A stretch of DNA of 64,000 nt, from the NCBI GenBank assembly GCA_900312665.1, contig ONZQ02000001.1, positions 4,372,640 to 4,436,639 of the forward strand, read 5' to 3'. The stretch comes from Cephalotrichum gorgonifer (taxonomy: Eukaryota > Ascomycota > Sordariomycetes > Microascales > Microascaceae). This document shows, piece by piece, positions 10,604-22,063 of the stretch. The position numbers were made by a program, and so were the translations under genes. Within the stretch, counting starts at the first letter, position 1. Every line of letters begins with the position of its first letter. The notes beneath the pieces were generated by a model. It was not told the origin of the DNA. It ran no database searches and saw only the letters and a list, made by a program, of their open reading frames with translations.

Positions 10604-13600
10604 ATGGAGCAAGCGAACGGTGGCACGCCCAAGGCGCGACCGCGTCTTAACTTCGCGAATTCTGTCTATGCCCCTTCCCCCAGCGGCAACAGACGTTTCG
10701 GCACACCTCGTTCCACGCGTGGGTCTCGGGTCCTCGATCGCGATGCCCTTCCATCCAGCACTCTGAACCAGAGCTCTATGGACGCAGCTCGCAACATATT
10801 CCGCGCATCGTCGCTCAGTGCCAGCACGGGACCTCGATTCGAGCCGTCGATCCCAGGCAACACCCTTCGCAAGGTTTTCGCGCCTGCGGCCACACCGGAG
10901 CCGAAGAGGCTGTTCCGCGATTCGACGACCAAGGCTACGCCTCGGCGCACGCTAGCTGGCTCCACGTCGACGGATCTCTTCAAGATGGCCATTCCCGAGC
11001 CTCCCTCAGATCTGACGGGTGCTGACCTCGCGAAGAGAGTCCCCGAAGATATGGACCAGCAGCTGGGCTCTGTATTCGCCGATCAGTACCTCGAGCACCT
11101 ATGCCCGAAAGACTTCAACCAAGTGCAGAGGCGCCAGTTCTTCTGTATTCTCGACCTCCGACGCCTCAAGCATGCTGCCGATGAAATCTTCGCAAAGAAG
11201 GACTGGAAGCTCAACATTATGAACTTCGCGAAGGAGTTTGAGAAAAGCAGGAGCCTCATTCTGCTCCGGTATGGCCTGTACGAATTCAGGAACGTCAAGC
11301 CTTCCGCGGATGTTTTGAGGAAATGGAGGGCCGCTCATGGCCTCGAAGACGAGGAACCACAGGCCAGGGACTCGCCAACCGTACAGCCCTCGAAGGCCTC
11401 GACAAAGCGGAAGGCCGACGATGAACTCGACGCCAGCGAGGACCGCTCTGCACGCCAGACGGCAGGCAAGAGACGTGCCGTTGGCGACGACACGCCCGCC
11501 ACCGAGACCGCAGCCCCCGCCTTCCAGACCAAGCGGAAAGCGTCTTTGACCGGTGATGATCAGCCGGCCAAGCAGCAGAAAACGACCTCATCTGCCACTA
11601 AAACCTTCCTCGAGAGGATTGCCTCAAATCCCAGCACTCCGGCGGCCCAAGCCCCCGCGCCGACCACGTCCAAGTCACTGTTTGGTGCGAAGCCAGACCT
11701 AGCCCGTTCTGTGCTAGATAAGAATAAGAATGCTAGCGGTGGAAATATCTTCAGCTATCTCTCAGATGCCAGCAAGAACAGCGGAGTAGATGCTGATGGC
11801 GAAAGCGAGTCTGACTCCGAGCCTGAAGTGGGAGCTCCGCAGGCTAATGGTGTTGTTAACGGCACCGCCACGGCCATTGGCCAGTTTGCTTCCAAGACGT
11901 CCAGTGCTAGTGGCCCAGGCAGTGCGGGCTCATCCGAGGCGCGGGAGTCGACCCCGTCACGTAGCCTGTTCGACCGGGTGACTAAAGGGACCGATGGCCA
12001 GCCCGTCCGATTTGGTCAAGCGGGAGATTCTCCGGCCGATACCACCGCCGATGCCACTTCCGTTCCTTCGCAGCCCGCCACTACTCATGCACCTGCCAAC
12101 AAGACGTGGACTCCCGATACTCCGCTTAAATTTGCCCCCCAAGCGTCGCAGGAATCCTCCGCTCTCGGAAACGGCTCATCATCAGCCGCTTCCATTTTCT
12201 CGGCCAACACTCAGTCCACATCAAGCTTGTTCGGAGCACAGAAGCCGTCTCAGGCGGCGGTCGAGAAGCCGAAGCAGCCGGGCAGCGATGGGGATAAGTC
12301 GGGTGGTGAATCTGACAAGGAGAACGCTTCCCAGCCGGCTTCGAAGCTATTCCCTCCTGCTAGCATTTTCAAGCCTAGCAATGGTACCCCTCAGCCGGCT
12401 GCAAGCCCTCTGTTCAAGCCCGCCGCCAGTGGTTCAGAATCTGGTGCGTCCAACGCGGATGTTGCCAAGGGAGCCGCTGAATCGGATGCCCAAAAGCCAG
12501 CCGACGCGACTTCCACTCCCAGCCTGTTCGGCAACAAGACCCAGCCGAGCAGCAGCCTGTTTGGCTCCTCGACCCCCGCCGCCCCAACTTCTACGCTGTT
12601 TGGCAACAAACCAGTGTCGGCTGCCGCTACTACGGGTGACGCCGCAGCTACTCCCGCCTCTAATGTCCCTAAGCCTACCAGCCTCTTCGGAGCTCCCTCG
12701 ACCACTCCCGCCCAGCCTCCGGCGGAGGCCCCCAAGCCCACGAGTAGTCTCTTTGGCAATGCGGGAGCTGCATCCACTGAAGCGCCCAAGGCAGGCGGCC
12801 TCTTTGGCAATGCGGGAGCGGCGTCCACCGAGGCGCCCAAGGCAGGGAGTCTCTTTGGCAATGCTGGAGCTGCATCTACCGAGGCGCCCAAGACTGGGGG
12901 TCTCTTTGGCAATGCGGGAGCTGCGTCCACCGAAGCGCCCAAGACAGGTGGGCTCTTTGGCGCCACAACTCCCGCTGCAACTAGCAACCTGTTTGGGGGG
13001 GCGCCTGGTGGTAGTGCCCTGTTCGGGTCGTCTCAGAAGCCAGCCTCGACCTCCATTTCCACCGGCTTCACCTTCGGCGCAGGATCGGCTACCGAGACCG
13101 TCCCCAAAGGCAGCGAAACGCCAAAGGCAGAGCCCAAGGCTGCGGGTGCTAGTGCCTTGTTTGGAAGCCCTATGAAGCAGGATTCCCCTCAAAAACGGGG
13201 CATAGATGATGCTATGCAGGAGGATCAACCAAACCCTGCCAAGAAGTTGTTTGGGGGGACGGCACCGCCCGTGTTCTTCGGTGGACCTCAAACTTCGACC
13301 TCGAACACCACGACGAGCTTCAGCTTCGGTAGTACTCCCAGCACATCTGCTGCGCCCATGTTTGGCGGCACCACGCCGTCCGCCGGCGCTGTAAACTTCA
13401 ACTTCTCCGGCGGCCAGCAAACACCGGCGCCGAACTTCTCGTCCAGCTTTGGAGGCACATCATCCACTCCTGCCACCACCGGTGGGATGTTCAATTTCGG
13501 TTCGACCACTGGGCCAGTTCAACAGCCAGGCAGCCAGAGCTTTACCTTCGGCGACAGCAGCGCTAGCGCTGCTCCTTCCTCGGGGCTAGCGGCCGGTGGT

Positions 13601-14602
13601 ACCCAGGATGCTGCCAACCCGTTCTCCTTCAACCAGGGCTCCGGCCCCAACACGTCGAGGGCAACCACTCCCTCGGGCCGGGTGATCAAGAAGCCGAACT
13701 TCGGTGCTTCAAGAGCGAAGGCGGCGCGCGGTGGCTTTAGCGGCTCCCCGGCTCCTCAGCAACCGGGCATGTTTGGTGGGAACCAAGGCGCTACCCCAGC
13801 ACAGGGGTCGACTCCCAGCTTCTCGTTCTCGGCGCCTTCGCCACAGCCTCAGGGCCAGCAACTGAACCCCTTCGGAGCAAACCCTGGCCAGCCGGCGGGA
13901 GCCATGTTCGGGGGCGCGTCGACAACCGGCACTAGTACGTTTCGCTTTGGCACCCAGTGAGTCCTGGCCGCGCTAACCCGAGGCTTCGCTCCAGATTCTC
14001 CTTTGAACAATAACGGTGGAGCTTCTAGCCTGGCAACTACTCCCGCGACCGGCACTCCGGAACCCGGGACTGACGCCGAGGCTACTGGCAAGAGTACGGC
14101 CAAACCTGACGTGGCCAAACCTGATGCGGCTGCCAGCGGCGATGCCTCGGGAGGAAATGCAGAGGAAGGCGATGCTGAGCCGGCTCATGCACAAATCAAC
14201 CTGGTGGATGGAGGACCGGGAGAGGAGGATGAGACGGTCGTGCACGAGGTGCGTGCGAAGGTGATGAAGTTTATGGCTCCCGGAGACGGATCGGACGGCG
14301 AGCAGAAGAAGGCAAAGAGTCCTTGGTCGACCAAGGGTGTCGGCCCCCTCCGAGTTTTGAAGCATAAGGCGACGGGGGCGGTACGGGTATTACTGCGGAA
14401 AGAGCCTGCGGGCCAGGTGGCGCTCAACCGAACGCTACTGCCAAATATCAACTACAAGGCGGAGGAGAAGTACGTCAAACTGATGACGTCTGACGAATCC
14501 GGCTCGGGTCTGGAGACGTGGATGATTCAGGTGAAAACGAAAGATCTTGCCAAGGACCTCGCGGAGGCTTTGGAGAAGTACAAGGGATCGAACAAGAAGT
14601 GA
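10604..14602 (+). CDS. nup2: FG nucleoporin with Ran-binding domain, Nup2/Nup61 type
   Basis: Predicted 1312 aa from exons 10604-13934 and 13995-14602. The start ATG lies in a strong CACCATGG context. Domains: a basic N-terminus; a conserved helical region at about 130-250 (around LRYGLYEFRNVKP and RKWRAAHGLE) seen in fungal Nup2/Nup61; a long disordered middle with many SLFG, FGN and FxFG repeats (the hydrophobic mesh that binds karyopherins); and a C-terminal RanBP1-type domain from about residue 1190 (VRAKVMKF.. to the end). Residues 716-783 are four near-identical 17-residue units. The 60-nt intron was chosen because GTACGT plus a GCTAAC branch site restores the RanBP1 frame; the nearer GTGAGT at 13957 would give a 38-nt intron in the wrong phase. 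Role: nuclear basket and nucleoplasmic import-factor recycling. Confidence 0.92.
12746..12964 (+). repeat. 51-bp coding minisatellite in nup2
   Basis: Four tandem 51-nt units plus a truncated fifth, beginning at 12749, 12800, 12851, 12902 and 12953. Each encodes LFGNAGAASTEAPK plus a three-residue linker (17 codons), so copy-number change keeps the frame. Confidence 0.9.
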
Positions 14603-15545
14603 GGGAGAGGGAAGGAGAGAAGGCTTTGTAGCAGTTACTATTTTCTTTTTTTGTCGACGGCGCTATGGAGGATGGCCCTCCTGATTTTGACTTTCACACA
14701 TCGGACTCAACTTATAAAGCAGCAAGAGGAGGAAAGAATCGGAACATAAAATCGGGCATTTTGACTTTCAGCGGATTTTCTTTCACTCGTGTATCCCCTT
14801 GCATTTTTCCTACACAGCACCCAGGCAACCCCAGCACATTGGCACCGGCGTTTTTTAATATCTACTCTGCTTATTAGTTTCATTTCCCCCGTACATTTCT
14901 TTTAATCGCCCCCCCTTAGCTTTTAGCTTTTTCTATCTTTCCGATGTTACATCTATCGCTATGCATGCAATTGCAGTCAATTGTTTTTTTTTATCTCGTA
15001 TCAACACAGATTTGGCATGTTCCGTCATGGATACTTTTCTGAGGACCGCCTGATGGAGGTGAAAAGGTGGGAGGCGAGGAAGCGGTGGAGAGGGAGGGAG
15101 GATCATGTAGCTGAGGCTTTCGGTATAGTCGAAGTAGCTAAAGACGGCAACATGGATTTTTCTTCGCTTGCACTGATTTCACCTCTCTCGCCGAGTGTGT
15201 CACTCCGTAGGAGCAAGACTAGTCCCGGTACATGTGTAGGTGGAGGGGTAAAAGAGAGCGATAAGCATTATATGTATCTTCAAGATACGTATTACTAGGG
15301 GGTGAAAGATAACTCTAAGCCCCAGGCTTGCGCCCCTACTCTAACATTATTACAGTCCTCCCACCCTTCCTTACATAAACGCCGGCGAAAGTATGCATTC
15401 TCGGCTGGCTGGCAGCATCGAGAGAGAGAGAGAAGAAGAAAAAAAACGTGCAGCACGCCCTGCTCTCAGGGGTTTCCCACTAGACCTCCCCTTGTCCTCG
15501 CTAGCATCCGGAGTCCGATAGCAGCAGGACGGAATACCCCCCAGA
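14603..15545. other. Convergent 3' spacer
   Basis: Between the nup2 stop and the stop of the minus-strand membrane-protein gene. T-rich and A-rich stretches at 14630-15000 fit 3'UTR and polyadenylation signals of nup2. No coding frame supported. Confidence 0.6.
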
Positions 15546-16013
15546 CTACCTCGAGTGCGTAACGGCCGCAGGCGGCGGCGCAACGATGCCCGCGTCCTCT
15601 TCATAGCCGGGCGGCCTCCCCTCGACGCCGACCTCCCGGAGCTCCACGTCGTTCCCCTTCTTCGCCGCCGCGGCGGGCTCATACGGCGGCGGAGCCTCCC
15701 CGTGCTCGTCCAGCCCCTCGACGGGCTCCTCGTCCCTCCTCCTCACGCCCACCCACCTCCTCTCCCTCCCCCTTCCCGTCCAGCCCCACTCGAGGTCCCG
15801 GTCGTCGTCCCCGCCGACTGCCGCCGGCGGCGACTGCGAATATACCCTGTGCGTGTGGGGGGCGGCGCGCCGGTGGGCGACGCGGCGGCGGCGGCACTGG
15901 ATGAAGGTTGCGATGAGGGCGATGGCCACGAAGATCAGGAGGGGGGCAATGATCCAGATGTAGGGTGTCCGGGGCCACCTGTTGTCCCCGTTTCGTTGTA
16001 GGGTCTGGTCCAT
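15546..16013 (-). CDS. Small single-pass membrane protein with two PY motifs
   Basis: 155 aa, single exon, ATG at 16013 in an AACCATGG context just after a run of A. Order of features: short N-terminal tail, one hydrophobic membrane segment at about 18-40, a basic stop-transfer patch (CRRRR), then a charged cytosolic tail. The tail holds PPPY (108-111) and PPGY (134-137), the PPxY motifs that bind WW domains of Nedd4/Rsp5-type ubiquitin ligases. There is no cleavable signal peptide; the topology is probably N-out, C-in. By analogy with yeast membrane adaptors of Rsp5 it could recruit the ligase, but that is inference. I do not recognise a named family. Confidence 0.72.
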   Translation of the reverse strand: MDQTLQRNGDNRWPRTPYIWIIAPLLIFVAIALIATFIQCRRRRVAHRRAAPHTHRVYSQSPPAAVGGDDDRDLEWGWTGRGRERRWVGVRRRDEEPVEGLDEHGEAPPPYEPAAAAKKGNDVELREVGVEGRPPGYEEDAGIVAPPPAAVTHSR

Positions 16014-17988
16014 GGTTTTTTTTTTTTTTTCAGTTTTTCCCTGCTCCAACTCTCGCCTGTTGTTGCTTGTGATATCTCACTTCGTTTTTTCCCCTCTTCG
16101 GGTTGCCCCTGGTGGAAGGGGGAAGGTTTGAGCCGTTCCTGTGGTCTTTTGTACTAATAATACAGAGACAAGGGAGTGAGTAGGGTAGGATATCGGTGTC
16201 CGTATCGTCGTCGGGGCGGGCTAGGTCGAGGTCCGGGAAACACCAAAGCCGTTTAGAACAGACACACGATGCCCTTTCTTTTTTTTTATTCTCGATTTCC
16301 GTTCGCAGGTACGGAGGTATCGCCCTTTACCATCTCTTCCCCTCTTCGGATGTAAGGGAGGGTGGTTTAAAGAAATACGAAGTCCCCCCCAACGAGCATG
16401 GAATCTCTGGTCCCCAGTCAAAGGTCAACGATGACGTTCCTCGCAGAGCGGGTGTGGCTGTGGGGCCCCACAAAGCCCGGGTCAAATACCGGGATCGGGG
16501 AGCTTGGGTGGAGCACCGGGATGGAAATCTGGAATTGGCCGGCCGTTTGCTGACTTGAAAGGTGTAAGCTGCTCGGTAGCCTACAACGTATGTCGTCGCG
16601 ACAGACCGATTTGGGAAAGAAGGGAAAAGGGAAAACGAGATGCGAATGCGAAGATAATTCGTCATTAGGGGGGAGGGGGGGGAGGAGGAAGGGAGGGGAC
16701 GCAATTCGCCTTGGCCATCCCTTCCTTTTGTTCAACATGAGAAAGTGAAAGAAAGAGGGAAAATGCATGGAGGGCCTCGGAACACGAATTCATCGGGCGG
16801 AGGTGGGGATGTTTGGTGGGCAAAAGGCCGGGCGCGGTGTTCGTGTTGGAAACGAAGGTATCAGTATCGGGATATACGAGTGTAAGGTATATACGATCGG
16901 CGTATTTTTTTCTATATCTACGGAGTATCTCACCACCAATTTGTTAGGTTGTTGGTGGTTCTCCGAAACATCAAGACATTGTTATCTTTTTTTTTCTCAG
17001 CTCGTACAAAGAAAGGTATTAATAGAGCTTAGCCGAGCCGGAGTACGGAGACCAAGACGAGACAAAGTTACCAAATGGACAGATATGGTTGCAAACTCGT
17101 GTGAATGAGTTGCGAGACCCCCCCCGAAACCTTTTCGGCTCATGAACAAAGAACGCCGACCTGGATACCCATTCCGGCCTTGTTTCCTTTTTCCTTTTTT
17201 TTTCCCCCATCATTTCACGCCACTGACGCCATTTCCAACTGGTTAAGCCCGGCTCCGGACAAGTTTAAGGTTAGATAGAGGAGCTACTACTCCGTGTTCG
17301 GACTGCCAGGAGATAAGGAGGTCAGTACAAGTACGGGATGAACCCACCCCCAACCGATGTCCGTCAATATGGATCCGGTTTCTGAATCCACCTCGAGTTT
17401 TCGTTCGGGTTCTTACAAAGAAGTGCGATGCTTATTAACGGCCCGAGGAATGATGAAGGTAGCGTGCTTTTGGAAAGCTCTCCACACTGTCTCGACCATA
17501 CAAGTACATTGTATGCGCCGGTCGGCCATGGCCCCGCTACTTGACTGTCCCGCTCGGTCCTGGAAAGCTTAATACGAGGAAGCGAGTAATAAGAGAGCAC
17601 GCGACGAAGAAAGGTAGGTGGGGGGCCAGCAGGTCCTCAGTCTCCCCACGACGATATTCCGGCAACTTGTATCATATCTATCGTATCCAGAGGTCCAATG
17701 AAATGCGTCTTGTTGTAATACAAGTACAAGAGTGAGCATTTCATTGGACCTCAACATTTGCAGCATCACTACCGCATCGCCGTACATGAGGTAATACCTC
17801 TCGTTAAAACACCCCCGAGAGGGTTGGTTCCTATTCCACAGCTACTCCCACCTAGTTTGTATATCCATAACCCTGGTTTCCTCTTAATTCATCAACCCCG
17901 AAACTTCCTTGTTTGTCCCTCATTGTTCATGTGCACCCCACTCCTGTAAAAAGTAATAAAATAAATATCAATCCGACACCCTGCTCAT
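16014..17988. other. Intergenic spacer with a hairpin
   Basis: Promoter side of the PY-motif gene and 3' side of the aldolase gene. Apart from the strong inverted repeat at 17690-17752 and TACGGAGTAT at 16919-16928, nothing coding is supported. Confidence 0.6.
17690..17752. repeat. 63-nt inverted repeat (17-bp perfect arms)
   Basis: Arms 17690-17706 and 17736-17752 are exact reverse complements (GAGGTCCAATGAAATGC and partner). The 29-nt interior holds a further CTTGT/ACAAG pairing. It lies about 240-300 nt past the aldolase stop codon, so it could be in that gene's 3' region or be a tiny foldback element. Confidence 0.9.
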
Positions 17989-19674
17989 TTACAAGACACC
18001 GGCGGCGAAGAAGTCCTTGAGAGCCTCCGTGATGCGCTCCTTCATGGTCTTCTCACCCTCACGAACCTATACAAGTGTACCCCCCGATTAGCACTACTGC
18101 TCCAGCAGTCGACGAGGTCGACATGGGAGGAGGAGGAGGAGGAGGATTAAACTACTTACCCAGACACGCGGGTCGTACTTCTTCTTGTTCGGCTTGTCCT
18201 CGCCCTCGGGGTTGCCGACCTGGGTCTTGAGGTACTCGATGTTCTTGGTGATGTAGTTGCGGACACCAGAGAGGTAGGCCCACTGCAGATCCGTGTCAAG
18301 GTTGACCTTCACAACACCGTGGGAGATGGCAGTCTGGAACTCGGAAGGCGCCGAGCCGGAGCCGCCGTGGAAGACGAAGAACGTAGGCTTGTCGTCCTGG
18401 GAGTTGAGCTTCTCCTTGAGGTAGGCCTGGTGCTTGCCGAGACTAAACACGCAACGGGCGTTAGCGGATACACCCCCGCGTCACTTGCGCACTGGGGGAC
18501 TGGGGGAGAGGAGGCTTACAGCTCGGGGTGGAGCTTGACGTTGCCGGGCTTGTAGACACCGTGGACGTTGCCGAAGCCGGCAGCGATGGAGAAGTAGGGG
18601 GAGATGGCAGCGAGAGTGGAGTGCACGTTCCAGATATCCTCGGGCTGGGTGTAGAGAGAGCTGTTGTCGACGTCCGAGTTGTCGACGCCATCCTCCTCAC
18701 CACCGGTGATACCTAAACGGGTTTCGGTCAGCGTCGCCCTAGATTTCGCCAAAGGTGGGGGTTAGGTTAGGTTTTATCATACCAATCTCCATCTCAAGCC
18801 ACTGCTTCATGGGCGCGGCACGCTTGAGGTACCTATCCAAGTTGACCAGTTAGCCGTCCGCCCGCCACGCACATACCCGATCATTGTTCGCAATCTTACT
18901 TCGCAGTGGTGTCAATGTTCCACTGGACCTCCTCCTCGGACAGGTCAATCATGTGGCTGCTGAAAAGGGGGGTGCCGTGTTCCTTGAAGAAACGCTCATC
19001 TATATCAGACAGAGCAATGTCAGCAACCCGTTCCAATGCCGCAGAAGAACAAGAACAAAACACAGCATAGAGACCGAGACTTACCCTCATCGAGCATGCC
19101 GTCGAGCCAGGGAAGAAGCTTCTTGGCGCAGTGGTCGGTGTGCAGGACGACGGGGACGCCGTAGATGGGGGCAATGGAGCGGATGAAGTGGGCCGCGGCG
19201 ATGGCACCGGCGACGGAAGCCTCCTGCTTGTCGGCCGAGTTGGCAACGCCCTTGCCAGCGAAGTAGGCGGCACCACCCTGGGACATCTGAATGATGATGG
19301 GGGACTTGGAATCACGGGCGGCCTCGAGAGTGGCGATACTATATAAATTCCCGAATGTTAGAAAGGCAAAGATAGCTTTACTCCCCAAGGTAGCAAGCTA
19401 CCTCGTCGGTGGGAGGGCGGGAATCGGGAGATTTGGACGTACACGGTGGAGCTCGAGGTGACGTTCACGGCGGGCATGGCGAAGCCCTTGGTCCTGGCGT
19501 AGGTGAAGAGCTGTGAAGGACGAAACAGGTCAGTCTCTGGGGTCGTGTTCCCACATGCCGCCATCGAGCAATTGGCAAGCTCGGGGCCGCCATTCGTGTG
19601 GAATTGCTCACCTTGAGGACATCATCGCCGTAGATGACACCGGGCTTGAGGTTAAGATCCTGTAGGAGACCCAT
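17989..19674 (-). CDS. fba1: Class II fructose-bisphosphate aldolase
   Basis: 362-aa glycolytic and gluconeogenic enzyme that cleaves fructose 1,6-bisphosphate to DHAP and glyceraldehyde 3-phosphate using Zn2+. Exons (minus): 19674-19612, 19510-19443, 19338-19085, 18999-18900, 18832-18783, 18712-18520, 18442-18160, 18066-17989. Visible family marks: VLHTDHCAKK, with the zinc ligand H110 and D112 nearby; MSQGGAAYFAGKG; SSHMIDLSEE; SIAAGFGNVHGVY with a second zinc histidine; and FFVFHGGSGS for phosphate binding. Length matches the family (about 360). All seven introns keep phase, giving a full protein without gaps. Seven introns is many for a strongly expressed gene, and a probable eighth lies in the 5'UTR. 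Confidence 0.97.
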
Positions 19675-19704
19675 TGTTGTGTGTGTTTGGCTAGCTTCGA
19701 GAAG

Positions 19705-19832
19705 CTACAAAAGAGTAAAATCTAGTTAGATCTGAATGTTCTGAACTGCGGGGTCAAAGGAGAGAATGCGATTACGTTGATAGGCAAGATAGCTACGAGG
19801 GGAGGGAATTCGGGGACAGGGTTTGAACATAC
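19705..19832 (-). other. Probable 5'UTR intron of fba1
   Basis: In the minus sense, GTATGT at 19832-19827 and a TTTTGTAG acceptor ending at 19705, with a CTAAC branch-like site about 25 nt before it, define a 128-nt intron ending 30 nt before the start codon. Inference from splice motifs only. Confidence 0.55.
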
Positions 19833-21302
19833 GTAGAGTTTTGGGATGGAGTTTTTGGATTTGCGGATTTAGTTGATTGGGGTTTGTTGGAGGGGGGAAG
19901 ACTGTATATGACCTGAGGCTTTTCGAAGCTGAGGGTATTTCATATTTCACCAGCTGTTGAGGTGAGGGGCACTTGGAGGGGGGGGGGCGAGGGGCGTGAT
20001 TGCCCCTCCAAGTACTTGGTTAGCGGGGCAATGCGTATGCGGAACAAGCCGGACCGATGATGAAGGACCTATTACGTACCGGGTACACTCTGTTGGATGT
20101 GTCACTACTACTCCCATGAGTACTCGTACTCGTGCTCATACGAGTACCACACGTCCGGTCGGTTGCCGCCACAGCTGGGCACGGAGGCCGGCCGTCGCTC
20201 GGATTAACTGGTGTTATCCTCGGACCACGGTACGAGAATGACACGATGGCCGCCACTTCCATCCCTTAATGAGGGCAAGCAGAAGCTGTCAGGTGGACCG
20301 AAGCCATAAGATCTCGAAGGACGTGATCTCGGCTCACCTACGAGTAGGTGAGACTGAGAACGACTAATAGGGTACCTGGGACTAACACGAGTACCTACGA
20401 CATACCGCCGTCATGGAAATGCCTCTCTGTCAACCTGGGTGTTGGATATTAATGACGCTCACTACAGTCAACCCCCCACTAAACTGGGACCCAAGAGCTC
20501 AGCTACGCCATATAACGCTCATCATGGAAGGAGGGAGATATTATGGGCCATTCACATAAAAATCTCTGCAGAAATGGACCTACCCTAGATATTTCCCTCG
20601 TGGTTTTCGGCCCGTTAACCGCTTTTCCTCCCCCGTCAAAGCCAAGCTCATGCCTGATTCTCCCCTCGTAACCCTGCCTCAATCGCTTGGCTAGGAAAAT
20701 TCCCGCTCTTGGGTCTTACGCTGTATCTCTGAGCGCAGTACGTAAGGCTATCTGGACCGCGCCTCCATTCTGTGCCCCCTCTCACCCCCTTCCCTTTTTT
20801 TTTTTTCGTTTCATCATTGAAGGTTATTATTTGGCGCGGACTGGCTGCCGCCACAGGAGGCGTAGCCTACATGTAGTTTGACCATGCTCGAGCAGCCATA
20901 ATGCGTCTTCCGAAACTGAGAAAGCTCTGTTGGTGGGGAGCTGTGGAGGGGTCGTATGTGGGACCTTTCATACAGTGCGACTACAGTGTGTATACAGTAC
21001 ATATGCAGTCCCGCGCCAGCTTTATGCGTGACACTGGACGCATAAGCTAAGCATAAAATCTAAATTGTACATAATATCCATTATCGCGATATCTCGAACG
21101 GTCTAGATATTGGCCATCGGAACCATCAACGCGAAACTCGCTTCTAGATCTTCTGGATCCGAATCGAACCGCTCTCCCCCCCCCGCTATCTCCGTCCAAC
21201 CTCGCCGAGCGCAAACCCGGTCGAGCGTACCCTCGTGACAATCGCGATCCACCTCCCCCGACCTCTCCTCTCCAACTGCCGGGCTCCTCCCCCACAAAAA
21301 CC
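19833..21302. promoter_or_regulatory. Divergent spacer, fba1 / tfb5
   Basis: Holds the promoters of both genes. A patch rich in TACTCGTAC-type motifs lies at 20101-20150 and a 20-bp near-palindrome at 20333-20352. No coding frame supported. Confidence 0.55.
20333..20352. repeat. 20-bp near-palindrome
   Basis: CTCACCTAC and GTAGGTGAG are exact reverse complements separated by two bases. It lies in the fba1/tfb5 spacer and could be a dimeric factor site. Confidence 0.8.
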
Positions 21303-21673
21303 ATGCCCAGAGCTATCCGAGGTCCGCGAACAACCGCTTTCCCCCGAAAACCCCGAACCCCCCCTACCCGTCCCATCCCCCGCTAACCCTGGGCTCCCCC
21401 CTGCCACAGGCGTCCTGATCGAGTGCGACCCCGCCGTGAAGTCCATCATCGTGAACATCGATAGCGAGAATCATGACTACATAATCGAGGACCTGGATGA
21501 GCAGCGGTGCGTCGTTAAGGAGACGATGGTCCAGCAGCTCAAGCAGAAGCTCAACGAGGTAGGGGACTTTCGTGACCGCCGTGTTACCGGGGGAGGGGGG
21601 GGAGCCTTTGCTGACAGTGGGATAGACGCTGAGGCACCCGCACGACAACCAGGAGGGATCTGGGTCGGACTAA
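21303..21673 (+). CDS. tfb5: TFIIH subunit Tfb5 (TTDA/p8)
   Basis: 71-aa smallest subunit of TFIIH, which stabilises the complex through Tfb2 and is needed for nucleotide excision repair. Exons 21303-21321, 21410-21558, 21626-21673. The spliced product starts MPRAIRGVLIECDP and carries the family hallmark G(V/A)L(I/V)xCDP, then an alternating beta/helix core around IIEDLDEQRCVVKE and a C-terminal helix (QQLKQKLNE). Length matches the family (about 70). The first exon encodes only six whole codons. An alternative acceptor eight nt earlier for exon 3 would give a different short tail, so the last 16 residues are less sure. Converges on the dienoyl-CoA isomerase gene. Confidence 0.9.
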
Positions 21674-22063
21674 CTAGCAGAGGACGACGGACTACGGTCA
21701 TAGAGCCCGATGCTCTTTGCGATGTTAGAGAGGATGCCAGCAAGTGCGGATACTTCCTCTACCAGGTATCAGCACCGCCAGCGATCGATTCAAACTTTGG
21801 GATGATGCCTTGGGGACAGCCCTCCGCTCGCGATCTCGTTCACGACACCTGGGTGATACCGAAGCCATGGCGGCTTCGTCGAGAGGATGGTATACAGATA
21901 TCAGTGTCCAGAAGGATGCAAACTGACAGGTCAGGTGGACATTAGATTATACCCCCGTTATATACAAAATTATAGTACAGCGCCTTTCCGTTCCCCCCTT
22001 CTCTTCCCCCTCTGGCCCTCCGCCCAGGCGCTTGCATGTTCTCACGCTTCAGGCCCAGGCGCG
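21674..22063. other. Short convergent 3' spacer
   Basis: 390 bp between two facing stop codons; holds only 3'UTRs as far as I can see. Confidence 0.6.

Noticed and set aside
12434..13420. Long minus-strand and +1 frames (up to 390 codons) across the nucleoporin gene
   Set aside because: They are shadows caused by the GC-rich repetitive coding sequence of nup2; no start context or domain.
13957..13994. GTGAGT at 13957 as donor of the nup2 intron
   Set aside because: It gives a 38-nt intron and the wrong phase, with a stop soon after; GTACGT at 13935 gives 60 nt and opens the RanBP1 domain.
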